Shown here: positions 49,291 through 56,998 of the stretch, in pieces | How positions within the stretch are numbered: position 1 is the first letter of the stretch | Layout of the letters: every line of letters begins with the position of its first letter | Assembly: GCF_008119785.1 (NCBI RefSeq) | Contig: NZ_VSFA01000003.1 | Span: 186,001-250,000, forward strand | DNA: 64,000 nucleotides | Reading direction: 5' to 3' | From: Micromonospora sp. MP36 | Lineage (GTDB): Bacteria; Actinomycetota; Actinomycetes; Mycobacteriales; Micromonosporaceae | The notes under the pieces: generated by a model | Told to the model about the DNA's origin: nothing | The model's database searches: none | The model's input: the letters and a program-made list of their open reading frames with translations, nothing else | Position numbers and translations under genes: made by a program

Positions 49291-50781
49291 ATGTCCAACG
49301 GCGAGGATCCGTTCGCATCCCACGACGACGTGTCCGCACGGCCGAGGTTCGACCCGGCGCTGCGCGGCTACGACAAACGCCAGGTGGACCGGTACGTCGA
49401 GCAGGTGGACGCCGAACTGTCCGCATTGACGGCCGCTCGGGACCGGGCGTACGCGCAGGTGCGGGAGCTGACCACGCAGGTGCAGCGGACCCAGGCCGAG
49501 GCGGCGGAACTGCGGCAGCGACCGGCCGAGGTGGACCGCGCGTCCTTCCGGGACCTCGGTCCGATGGTCGAGCAGATCCTCGACCTGGCCGAGCGGCAGG
49601 CCGCGCAGATCACCGAGACCGCGACCAAGCACGCCACCGACCTGCAGACCCAGGCGGAGAAGGCGCTGGCCCTGGCGCAGGAGGAGGCCGTCCGCCAGCT
49701 GCGGGAGCTGGAGGACGAGCTGTCGGCGCGCCGCGCCGAGCAGGAGAAGGCGCACGAGGAGCGGCGCGCCGCCGCACAGGCGGAGCTCACCGCGATCCGG
49801 GAGACGGCCGAGAAGCTGCGCGTCGAGGGCCAGGCCGCTCACGACCGGGCGCAGCAGGAGGCGAAGCGGATCGCCGAGCAGAGCGCGCAGCAGGTCGACC
49901 AGGCCCGCTCCGCGTCCGAGGCGCTGGTGAAGGCGGCCCGTACCCAGATCCAGCAGGAGGTCCAGGCCAACCGGAGCAAGGCCCAGCAGGAGCTGGCCCA
50001 GTGGCAGACCACCATGGCCCGCGAGCTGGACGAGCGGCGGGCCGCCGCCGAGCAGGAGCTGGCCGACCGGGCCAGCGCCGCGGAACGGGACATCGCCGCG
50101 CTGGTCGCCGAGGCCCAGCAGTACGCCACGGAGGTCCGCGAGCGGGCCGACGAGGAGACGGCGGCGTACCAGGAGCAGCTCTCCACGGTGCAGCAGGAGA
50201 TCCAGCAGCGGCAGGAGGCCCTCGCGCAGCTCCAGGCCGAGCTGGGGACCGTCGGCCAGCAGCTGGAGCGGAGCCGCCAGGAGATCGCCACGGTCGAGCA
50301 GGAGGGCGCCGCGCTGGAGGAGCGCCTGGTCGAGGTGCGCCGGGACCTGGCCGCCGAGACCAAGCGGCTCGACGAGGCCCGACGGGCGGCGGACCTCGCC
50401 GAGCAGCACGCGAAGGAGACCCGCGCGCGGGTGCAGCGCGAGGCGAAGCGGGTGGCCGATCTGGCCGCCGCGGCGGTCATGGCGGCGGCCGCGGGGGGCA
50501 CGGCAACGGCCGAGTATCCGCAGGTCTCCCCCCGCCCCGTCAGCGCCGGCACCGGCCCCGACGCGGCCGACCGGCCGGCGCCGGCGCCGGCGCGTACCGA
50601 GGGTCCGGAACGGCCCGCCGCGGAGGCGTTCGCCGAGCGGGCGTCGTTGGACGGACAGCCGTTCGACGCGTTCGCCGTGCGGACGCCGGCGCAACGCACC
50701 GCCCCGGAGGCGGAGGCCGCGGAGCGGACCGCCGAGCACCCGGCGACGGACCCGGACGCCGGGATCCCGGCCAACGCCTGA
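49291..50781 (+). CDS. DivIVA-like coiled-coil protein
   Basis: A 496-residue protein. The N-terminus has a DivIVA-type lipid-binding motif (LRGYDKRQVDRYVEQVDAEL, residues 24-43); residues ~45-400 are an almost continuous coiled coil rich in Gln, Glu, Ala and Arg; the C-terminal ~95 residues are Pro/Ala-rich and disordered. Its plan resembles the polarisome/filament proteins of hyphal actinobacteria (DivIVA, Scy, FilP groups), so a role in tip growth or cell shape is likely but unproven. The ATG at 49291 has GGAGGATGG upstream. It is monocistronic, with a strong hairpin after the stop. Confidence 0.85.
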   Translation: MSNGEDPFASHDDVSARPRFDPALRGYDKRQVDRYVEQVDAELSALTAARDRAYAQVRELTTQVQRTQAEAAELRQRPAEVDRASFRDLGPMVEQILDLAERQAAQITETATKHATDLQTQAEKALALAQEEAVRQLRELEDELSARRAEQEKAHEERRAAAQAELTAIRETAEKLRVEGQAAHDRAQQEAKRIAEQSAQQVDQARSASEALVKAARTQIQQEVQANRSKAQQELAQWQTTMARELDERRAAAEQELADRASAAERDIAALVAEAQQYATEVRERADEETAAYQEQLSTVQQEIQQRQEALAQLQAELGTVGQQLERSRQEIATVEQEGAALEERLVEVRRDLAAETKRLDEARRAADLAEQHAKETRARVQREAKRVADLAAAAVMAAAAGGTATAEYPQVSPRPVSAGTGPDAADRPAPAPARTEGPERPAAEAFAERASLDGQPFDAFAVRTPAQRTAPEAEAAERTAEHPATDPDAGIPANA

Positions 50782-50791
50782 GCACCGGCCA

Positions 50792-50828
50792 CTCCTGGCC
50801 GGCGTCCCGCCGTGGCGCCGGCCAGGAG
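50792..50828 (+). terminator. Hairpin terminator after DivIVA-like gene
   Basis: Perfect 13-bp stem CTCCTGGCCGGCG (50792-50804) with 50816-50828, starting 11 bases after the stop. Confidence 0.8.
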
Positions 50829-50875
50829 CCGGCCGCGGAAACTGCGGCCGGGGACCCCTTGATCCGCATCTTGAA

Positions 50876-50905
50876 GCATGCAAATATTCTGATCACTTTG
50901 CGTGC
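50876..50905. promoter_or_regulatory. AT-rich inverted repeat at promoter of small secreted protein
   Basis: GCATGCAAA (50876-50884) and TTTGCGTGC (50897-50905) match at 8 of 9 pairs around TATTCT, a likely -10, in a notably AT-rich patch. Confidence 0.45.
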
Positions 50906-50932
50906 CCCTCCGACTTCGAAGGGTTGATCAAC

Positions 50933-51307
50933 GTGCGGAAGGTTACCTCCCTCGCGGCGGCCGTCACGCTGACGGCCGCCTGCACCGGTGTCGCCGTCGT
51001 CAGCGCGGCCGCACCGGCCAGCGCGTCCTGCAGCCACTACCGCGCCAACGTGGACGTCGCGGGCGGCCAGCTCTTCAACGCCAGCAACGTCAACATCCGC
51101 TCCGGCCCGCACACCAGCTGCGCCTCGCTGGGGTACGGGCAGTACACCCACAACGTCGACTTCTGGTGCTTCACCAACGGCGACAAGGTCACCGCGAACG
51201 GGCACACCACCTACACGTGGACCTACCTGAAGGACAGCACGACCGGCGTGTCCGGCTGGGTGGCGGACGCCCTCCTGGACAACCTCGGCAGCAACTACGC
51301 CTGCTGA
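50933..51307 (+). CDS. Small secreted SH3-like protein
   Basis: A 124-residue exported protein. The signal peptide (VRKVTSLAAAVTLTAACTGVAVVSAAAPASA) ends near residue 32. The mature ~92 residues have NVNIRSGPHTSC and VSGWVADALLDN, the marks of a bacterial SH3 domain that binds cell-wall peptides, and four cysteines that can form two disulfides. The GTG at 50933 with GAAGGG upstream is preferred over the TTG three codons earlier. The AT-rich promoter differs from nearby genes. Likely a wall-binding or extracellular protein. Confidence 0.8.
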   Translation: MRKVTSLAAAVTLTAACTGVAVVSAAAPASASCSHYRANVDVAGGQLFNASNVNIRSGPHTSCASLGYGQYTHNVDFWCFTNGDKVTANGHTTYTWTYLKDSTTGVSGWVADALLDNLGSNYAC

Positions 51308-51342
51308 CCGCCGCCCGCCCCCACCGGCCCGCCGCGGGCGGG

Positions 51343-51348
51343 CAGGAT
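51343..51348 (+). promoter_or_regulatory. -10 element of pip
   Basis: CAGGAT, 8 nt before the ATG at 51357; no Shine-Dalgarno site, so a leaderless start is likely. Confidence 0.4.
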
Positions 51349-51356
51349 GGGTCGGC

Positions 51357-52322
51357 ATGAGCACCCCGGAGCCCCGCCTCTACCCCCCGATCGAGCCGTA
51401 CGCCACCCACCGGATCGCCGTCGGCGACGGCCACGAGCTGTACGTGGAGGAGGCGGGCCGGCCGGACGGCGTACCCGTGGTGTTCCTGCACGGCGGGCCC
51501 GGCGGCGGCCTCGTCCCGGCGGCCCGGCGGTTCTTCGACCCGGACCGCTACCGGGCCGTGCTGTTCGACCAGCGGGGCGCGGGCCGGAGCACCCCGCTGG
51601 GCGAGCTGAGCGCCAACACCACCTGGCACCTGGTCGCCGACCTGGAGGTGATCCGCGAGCGGCTCGGCATCGACTCCTGGCTGGTGTTCGGCGGCTCGTG
51701 GGGCGTCACCCTCGGCCTCGCGTACGCGCAGACCCACCCGGACCGGGTCACCGGCCTGATCCTGCGCGGCGTCCTGCTGCTGCGCCGCAGCGAGCGGGAC
51801 TGGTTCTACCAGGGCGGGCTGCGCCACCTCCAGCCGGACGAGTGGGACCGGTTCATCGCCCCGATCCCCGAAGCGGAGCGGGACGACCTGCTGGCCGCGT
51901 ACCACCGGCGGTTGCACGGGCCCGACGACGCCGAGGCCCGGGCGTGCGCGGCGGCATGGGGGCGGTGGGAGGCGGTGAACTCCTCGCTGCGCCCCGACCC
52001 CGGCCTGCTTGCGCACTTCACCGCCGACGAGCACGCGCTGCCGATCGCGCGGATCCTCTCCCACTACGCGCTGCACGGCGGATTCTTCACCAGCCAGACG
52101 CAACTGCTCGACGGGGTAGACCGGATCCGCCACCTCCCCGCCGTCATCATCAACGGCCGCTACGACCTCTGCTGCCCGCCGGTGTCGGCGTACGACCTGG
52201 CGCGGCGCTGGCCGGAGGCCGAACTGCGGATCGTGCCCGACGCCGGCCATTCCGCGGCGGAACCGGCGATCGCCCGGGAACTGCTCCGCGCCACCGACCA
52301 CTTCGCCGACCTGCTCGCCTGA
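51357..52322 (+). CDS. pip: Proline iminopeptidase
   Basis: A 321-residue S33 peptidase that removes N-terminal proline from peptides. The oxyanion stretch FLHGGPGGGLVP, LFDQRGAGRSTP, the nucleophile elbow VFGGSWGVTLGLAYA (Ser near residue 110), the acid in IINGRYDLCCPP and the His in VPDAGHSAAEP are all present and spaced as in the family, and the length is typical. It is cytoplasmic. It converges with the nucleotidyltransferase gene, 18 bp apart. Confidence 0.92.
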   Translation: MSTPEPRLYPPIEPYATHRIAVGDGHELYVEEAGRPDGVPVVFLHGGPGGGLVPAARRFFDPDRYRAVLFDQRGAGRSTPLGELSANTTWHLVADLEVIRERLGIDSWLVFGGSWGVTLGLAYAQTHPDRVTGLILRGVLLLRRSERDWFYQGGLRHLQPDEWDRFIAPIPEAERDDLLAAYHRRLHGPDDAEARACAAAWGRWEAVNSSLRPDPGLLAHFTADEHALPIARILSHYALHGGFFTSQTQLLDGVDRIRHLPAVIINGRYDLCCPPVSAYDLARRWPEAELRIVPDAGHSAAEPAIARELLRATDHFADLLA

Positions 52323-52340
52323 GCCGCGCCCGGAAGACCG

Positions 52341-53114
52341 TCAACCTTCCGGCTCGGCGGCCAGCAGCGCCCGGATGGCGGTGGCGATCACCGGGTCGAC
52401 CGGGAAGCGCGCCGCCAGCCAGCCCAGCGTCACCCGGGCCGCGTCCCGGTTGCCCCGGTAGCCGGGCACCATCTCGGCCAGCGGCAGCACCTCCGGCGGG
52501 TACGCCCGCTCCACCCGGCGGCTCGGGTCGAACGGGTCCCGCCGGTGCGCCGCCGCCGGGGCAGTGAGCCGCAGCAGGGCGAGCACCCGGTCCACCGCGT
52601 ACGACTGGATGAACCGCGCCGCGGTGAGCCGTTCCCCGCGCAGCTCGCGGTGCAGTCCGACGTAGAGGTTGGTGAGCGCCTCGTTGAGGTGGAACTCCAC
52701 GGTGTCGTACGGCGTGGCGGGGCGCGCCGGTGGTCCACACTCGGCCAGCCCGGCGGGCGCGTCGGGTCGCTGCCACACCATCCGGGCGCCGGTGAACGGC
52801 AGGCGCCGCAACTCGTCCACGGTGAAGACCGCGTACTCGACGAAGATGCCGTCCGCGTACAGCGCCTTGCGGCCGTTGCGCTCGTTGGCGAAGCTGTACG
52901 CCACCGGGCAGGGCGCGGCCAGCCAGTCGACCGACTCGACGTAGCGGGGCACTGCGGCGTCGTCCGCGACGACGAGGAAGAAGTCCAGGTCGGAGTGGGC
53001 GTCCAGGCAGTCGTGCTCGGCGCCAGCCGAGCCGAGGCCGAGCAGCGCCACGGTGTCCGGCCGGGTAGCGAGGTGGGCGGCGAGGTCGTCGAGTCGACGC
53101 AGCATCGGGTGCAT
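52341..53114 (-). CDS. Nucleotidyltransferase domain protein
   Basis: A 257-residue protein with a Pol-beta-like nucleotidyltransferase core: LLGLGSAGAEHDCLDAHSDLDFFLVV holds the G-S motif and the D-x-D metal pair (near residues 45-50). The rest is helical with no clear domain, of the type found in streptomycin-modifying and related small-molecule adenylyltransferases. The ATG at 53114 has GGAAGGGA upstream. It may adenylylate a small molecule or protein; the target is unknown. No toxin-antitoxin partner is next to it. Confidence 0.8.
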   Translation of the reverse strand: MHPMLRRLDDLAAHLATRPDTVALLGLGSAGAEHDCLDAHSDLDFFLVVADDAAVPRYVESVDWLAAPCPVAYSFANERNGRKALYADGIFVEYAVFTVDELRRLPFTGARMVWQRPDAPAGLAECGPPARPATPYDTVEFHLNEALTNLYVGLHRELRGERLTAARFIQSYAVDRVLALLRLTAPAAAHRRDPFDPSRRVERAYPPEVLPLAEMVPGYRGNRDAARVTLGWLAARFPVDPVIATAIRALLAAEPEG

Positions 53115-53268
53115 GCCGTCGTCCCTTCCGTGAAGAGTCGACGTTTCAGCCCGTGCGGCCCTGCTCGCCGCCGGAGTCGCGACACCGATGCGGCTCATCA
53201 TCGTTCCCCGGCCGATCCGGCACAAGCGCGGCTATCCAGTCACGATCGGCGGTGGCAAGATCGATCGG

Positions 53269-54102
53269 GTGACGGGTGCGCTGTTCGCGGTCAGTGACCT
53301 CCATGTGTCGTACGCCGAGAACCGCCGGATCGTGGACGGCCTGCGACCGGAGTCGGCGGACGACTGGCTGATCGTGGCCGGCGACGTCGCCGAGCTGTTC
53401 GGGCACGTGGAGCGGACGTTGCGCCAGCTGCGCGACCGGTTCGCCCGGGTGATCTGGGCGCCGGGCAACCACGAGCTCTGGACGCACCCGTCCGACCCGG
53501 TGCAGCTGCGCGGCCGGGACCGCTATGACGCGCTGGTCCGGATGTGCCGCGACCTGGGCGTGCTGACCCCCGAGGACGACTATCCGGTGTGGCGCGGCGA
53601 GGGCGGGCCGGTCACCGTCGCGCCGCTGTTCCTGTTGTACGACTACTCGTTCCGGGCGCCCGGCACGACGTCAAAGGAGGAGTCGCTGCGGCGGGCGTAC
53701 GACGCCGGGGTGGTCTGCACCGACGAGATGCTGCTGCACCCCGACCCGTACCCGGACCGCGAGTCCTGGTGCTGGGCCCGGCTCGCCGAGACCGAGCGGC
53801 GGCTGGCCGCGGTCGACCCGGCGTTGCCGACGGTGCTGGTCAGCCACTGGCCGCTGGTCCGCGAACCCACCGAGGTCCTGTGGTATCCGGAGTTCGCGCA
53901 GTGGTGCGGCACCGACCGGACCGCCGATTGGCACGTCCGCCACCGGGCCGCCGTGGCGGTCTACGGGCACCTGCACATCCCGCGCACCACCCACTACGAC
54001 GGGGTGCGCTTCGAGGAGGTGTCGCTGGGCTACCCGCGCGAGTGGTCCCGGCGCGCTGGTGAGCCGCGGCCGATGCGGCGGATCCTGGGCGGTGCGGCGT
54101 GA
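53269..54102 (+). CDS. Metallophosphoesterase
   Basis: A 277-residue calcineurin-like phosphoesterase. Metal-binding motifs are SDLHVSY (DxH), VAGDVAE (GD), WAPGNHELW (GNHE), VSHWPL and YGHLHIPR (GHxH), a complete set. The GTG at 53269 overlaps nothing upstream and has CAAGAT 7 nt before it, possibly a -10. Its stop overlaps the phosphopantetheinyl transferase start (GTGA), a pairing seen in other actinobacteria. A role linked to phosphopantetheine turnover is a guess from that pairing. Confidence 0.9.
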   Translation: MTGALFAVSDLHVSYAENRRIVDGLRPESADDWLIVAGDVAELFGHVERTLRQLRDRFARVIWAPGNHELWTHPSDPVQLRGRDRYDALVRMCRDLGVLTPEDDYPVWRGEGGPVTVAPLFLLYDYSFRAPGTTSKEESLRRAYDAGVVCTDEMLLHPDPYPDRESWCWARLAETERRLAAVDPALPTVLVSHWPLVREPTEVLWYPEFAQWCGTDRTADWHVRHRAAVAVYGHLHIPRTTHYDGVRFEEVSLGYPREWSRRAGEPRPMRRILGGAA

Positions 54103-54758
54103 TCGAGGCGCTGCTGCCGCCGGTGGCCGTACCCGTCGAGGCGTTCTCCGACCTCGCCGACGAGGCCCCATTCCCGGGCGAGGAGGACCTTGTCGCGAGG
54201 GCGGTGGAGACCCGCCGTCGGGAATTCGTCACCGCTCGCCGGTGCGCCCGCGAGGCCCTCGCCCGCCTCGGGCACGCTCCGGCCCCGATCCGCTCCGGCC
54301 CGCGGCGGGAACCGGTGTGGCCGGCGGGCGTGGTCGGCAGCATCACCCACTGCGCCGGCTACCGGGCCGCGGCGGTCGGCCGGGACACCGAGCTGGCCAG
54401 CCTCGGCATCGACGCGGAACCGCACGCTCCCCTGCCGGACGGCGTGGCCGCGGTGGTGACCGTCGCGAGTGAGCCGGAACTGCTGCGCCGCCTCGGCGAC
54501 GCCGACCCGGGCGTGCACTGGGACCGGTTGCTGTTCAGCGCCAAGGAGTCGGTCTACAAGGCGTGGTACCCGTTGACCGGGCGCTGGCTCGGCTTCGAGG
54601 ACGCCGAACTGTCCGTCGAACCTGCCACCGGCACCTTCACCGCGCGGCTGCTGGTCGACGGCACGCGTACCGACGGTGGGCGACCGCTGACCGAATTGCG
54701 CGGACGGTATCTGGTCGCCCGCGGCCTGGTCGTCACCGCCGTCGCGGTGGCCCGCTGA
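54099..54758 (+). CDS. 4'-phosphopantetheinyl transferase (Sfp/EntD type)
   Basis: A 219-residue transferase that moves the phosphopantetheine arm of CoA onto carrier proteins of polyketide, peptide or siderophore synthases. Motifs are VVGSITHCAGYRAAAV, LGIDAEPHAPL (Mg-binding Asp and Glu) and LLFSAKESVYKAWYPLTGRWLGF. No carrier-protein or synthase gene is in this window, so it serves loci elsewhere. The GTG overlaps the metallophosphoesterase stop. A hairpin separates it from the convergent GntR gene. Confidence 0.92.
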   Translation: MIEALLPPVAVPVEAFSDLADEAPFPGEEDLVARAVETRRREFVTARRCAREALARLGHAPAPIRSGPRREPVWPAGVVGSITHCAGYRAAAVGRDTELASLGIDAEPHAPLPDGVAAVVTVASEPELLRRLGDADPGVHWDRLLFSAKESVYKAWYPLTGRWLGFEDAELSVEPATGTFTARLLVDGTRTDGGRPLTELRGRYLVARGLVVTAVAVAR

Positions 54759-54776
54759 CCCTGATACCCGGTTCGC

Positions 54777-54817
54777 CGATGTGGCGGTGTCGGTCCGCCG
54801 CCAACACCACCACATCG
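54777..54817. terminator. Bidirectional hairpin terminator
   Basis: 14-bp stem with one mismatch (54777-54790 and 54804-54817) between the phosphopantetheinyl transferase and gntR genes. Confidence 0.65.
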
Positions 54818-54852
54818 CCGACCCGGCGGAGAGCTCCGAGCACGCCGGAGGC

Positions 54853-55596
54853 TCAGCGGATGCCCACGAAGAAGCGGGTCTGGTCGCTGCGGTGCAGCGC
54901 GTAGTAGGCCTCGAACCGGGTGCCGTCCCGCAGCCAGGCCACGGACTCGATGCCGAGCAGGGGCGTCGAGGTGGTGACTTCGAGCAGCGAGGCATCCTCG
55001 GGCTCGGGGAAGACGGCTTCGATCCAGCGGTCGGCACCGACGGGCTCCAACCCGTACCGGCGGCGCAGCACGTCGTACAGCGACTGGTTCTCCAGCACGG
55101 CGCGCTCCAGGCCGGGCACCAGCCGGGCCGGCAGCGCGGTGTCGACGAGCAGCCAGGGCTGGCCGTCGACGCGCCGGAGTCGGCGCATCCGCACGACCGG
55201 CTCGCCCGCCGGGATCTGCAGGAGGTCGGCCTCGCGCTGGTCGGCCGCGCCGAGGCTCTGGCCGATGGTGTGGGTGGTGACCCGGCGGCCCGACTCCCGC
55301 AGGTCGTCGGCGGAGCCGGACACGGAGCCGACGAAGCGCAGCTCGGTCTTGCGGGGGGCGACGAAGGCGCCCCGCCCCTTGACCTTGTAGATCATCCGTT
55401 GCTGGACGAGTTCGCGCAGCGCCTCCCGGACGACCGTGCGGGAGACGCCGTAAAGGTCGGTCAGTTCGGCCTCGGACGGCAACGGCTGGTCCGGCGCGAT
55501 CTCGCCGGCCTCGATCTGGCCGCGCAGCTCCCGCATCAGCTGCATCCAGAGCGGCTCGCTCCCGTCCCGGGTGAGCCGCCGGTAGGTCATCGTCAT
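54853..55596 (-). CDS. GntR family regulator (HutC/UTRA type)
   Basis: A 247-residue GntR regulator. The winged helix (10-75) has LRGQIEAGEIAPDQPLPSEA, LYGVSRTVVREALRELV and YKVKGRGAFV; residues ~85-245 form a UTRA ligand domain (RMRRLRRVDGQPWLLVDTALP; ESVAWLRDGTRFEAYYALHRSDQTRFFV), which usually binds a sugar phosphate. The ATG at 55596 has GGAAGGAAG upstream. It is divergent from the ABC-LsrF-GlpD-FGGY operon and three matching palindromes lie between, so it very probably represses that operon and itself. Confidence 0.9.
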   Translation of the reverse strand: MTMTYRRLTRDGSEPLWMQLMRELRGQIEAGEIAPDQPLPSEAELTDLYGVSRTVVREALRELVQQRMIYKVKGRGAFVAPRKTELRFVGSVSGSADDLRESGRRVTTHTIGQSLGAADQREADLLQIPAGEPVVRMRRLRRVDGQPWLLVDTALPARLVPGLERAVLENQSLYDVLRRRYGLEPVGADRWIEAVFPEPEDASLLEVTTSTPLLGIESVAWLRDGTRFEAYYALHRSDQTRFFVGIR

Positions 55597-55644
55597 GGAC
55601 TTCCTTCCCCATCGACCGGATACAGCATGCCACGACCATCCGGC

Positions 55645-55658
55645 CCTGTCATGACAGG
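55645..55658. promoter_or_regulatory. GntR operator site 1
   Basis: Perfect 14-bp palindrome CCTGTCATGACAGG, 48 bp upstream of the gntR start. Confidence 0.7.
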
Positions 55659-55755
55659 CTTCGGGCCGAGTTGCCACGCCGAGCGCCGGATCGATACGGG
55701 AACGTAACCGCCATCACTGTGACTTGGAACACGTTTGTCATCAAGCTCTAGCGCG

Positions 55756-55782
55756 CCTGTCACTACAGGTCTGTAATGACTG
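55756..55782. promoter_or_regulatory. GntR operator sites 2 and 3
   Basis: CCTGTCACTACAGG (55756-55769) is the same palindrome as site 1 with a changed centre. CTGTAATGACTG (55771-55782) follows at once and matches the core CTGTCATGACAG at 10 of 12 positions. They lie about 100 bp before the binding-protein gene, 15 bp behind a TTGTCA at 55735-55740 that may be its -35. Confidence 0.65.
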
Positions 55783-55872
55783 CACCTCACCGCAGCCCCC
55801 CGCCGCGGTCGGCTGACTGAGCACGTCCACTCCCGCCCCGGCGGGTTTTCGCTCTCTCTGGAGGCCCCCACC

Positions 55873-56973
55873 ATGCGTACCCATCCCCCGTCCCGGCGAC
55901 GGCGCACCGCCGTCGCGGCCGCGCTCGTCGCGGCCGTCGCGGTCACCGCGACCGGCTGCGGCTCCGGCGCGAGCGGCGGCAACGCCAAGAGCGGCGACAA
56001 GCCGTTCATCGCGCTGAGCAACGGATTCATCGGCAACGGCTGGCGGCAGACGATGATCGCCAAGTTCGAGGCCGCCGCCACCAAGGCCCAGAACGACGGG
56101 CTGATCAGCAAGTTCAAGGTCGTCAACGCCCCCGGCGAGAACTCCGCCACCGAGCAGGTCGCGCAGATCAAGAGCCTGCTGCTGCAGAAGCCGGACGCGC
56201 TGCTGATCGACCCGGCGTCGCCGACCGCGCTCAAGCCCGTCATCCAGCAGGCCTGCGACGCCGGCATCAAGGTCGTCGTCTTCGACTCGGCGATCGACGC
56301 CCCCTGCGCCCACGTGCTGCTCAACAGCTTCAAGGACTGGGCGACGGCCGCGGCCGAGCCGCTGGTCAAGGGCATCGGCGGCAAGGGCACGGTCATCGTC
56401 AGCCGAGGCGTGGTCGGCTCCCAGCCCGAGGCGGAGATGTACCAGACCACGCAGGACATCCTGGCCAAGAACCCGGACGTCAAGGTCGCCGCGACCGTCA
56501 ACGGGATGTGCGACGGCGCCAAGGCGCAGAAGGCCGTGCTCGGGGTGCTGTCGAGCGTGCCGAAAGTCGACGGGGTCATCGGCTGCGGTGACGGTTACGG
56601 CGTCGCCCAGGCCTTCCCCACCGCCGGCAAGCCGGTCCCGGCCGTCACCTTCGAGACCAACGGCCGCGCGCTGAAGTACTGGCAGGACAGCAAGCTCGAC
56701 AACGGCTCGGTCGCGGTCATGTCCGACCCGGGCCAGTCGGTCGCCGCGCTGTGGGAGGCGATCGACCTGCTCGACGGCAAGGACGTCCCGAAGGAAATGA
56801 CCTTCCCGATCGTGCTGGTGGAGCAGAAGGACGTCGCCGCGTGGGCCGGCGTGCTGAAGCCCGACGAGTACGCCGCCTGGCCGTGGACGCAGGAGCTGTT
56901 CCGTCAGCAGGTCGAGGCCGTGAAGAGCGGCGCGGCCCCGGTGCAGCCGCCGATCCCGACGGCCGCCGGCTGA
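55873..56973 (+). CDS. Sugar ABC transporter substrate-binding lipoprotein
   Basis: A 366-residue lipoprotein. A basic N-terminus and hydrophobic stretch end in the lipobox VTATGC (Cys near residue 35), so the protein is attached to the outer face of the membrane. The fold is the RbsB-like periplasmic-binding type (FIALSNGFIGNGWRQTM, LIDPASPTALKPVIQQACDAGIKVV, VIGCGDGYGVAQAF). It is the first gene of the operon and delivers a small sugar or polyol to the two permeases. It does not closely follow LsrB by eye, so the ligand need not be autoinducer-2. Confidence 0.9.
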   Translation: MRTHPPSRRRRTAVAAALVAAVAVTATGCGSGASGGNAKSGDKPFIALSNGFIGNGWRQTMIAKFEAAATKAQNDGLISKFKVVNAPGENSATEQVAQIKSLLLQKPDALLIDPASPTALKPVIQQACDAGIKVVVFDSAIDAPCAHVLLNSFKDWATAAAEPLVKGIGGKGTVIVSRGVVGSQPEAEMYQTTQDILAKNPDVKVAATVNGMCDGAKAQKAVLGVLSSVPKVDGVIGCGDGYGVAQAFPTAGKPVPAVTFETNGRALKYWQDSKLDNGSVAVMSDPGQSVAALWEAIDLLDGKDVPKEMTFPIVLVEQKDVAAWAGVLKPDEYAAWPWTQELFRQQVEAVKSGAAPVQPPIPTAAG

Positions 56974-56998
56974 CCCGACCGCGACCAAGGAGCGCATC

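Noticed and set aside
52341..53114. Toxin-antitoxin nucleotidyltransferase (MenT/AbiEii type)
   Set aside because: No antitoxin-like partner is adjacent and the protein resembles small-molecule nucleotidyltransferases more.
55873..56973. Naming the binding protein LsrB
   Set aside because: By eye the sequence follows general RbsB-type proteins and does not match LsrB well enough to claim autoinducer-2 binding.
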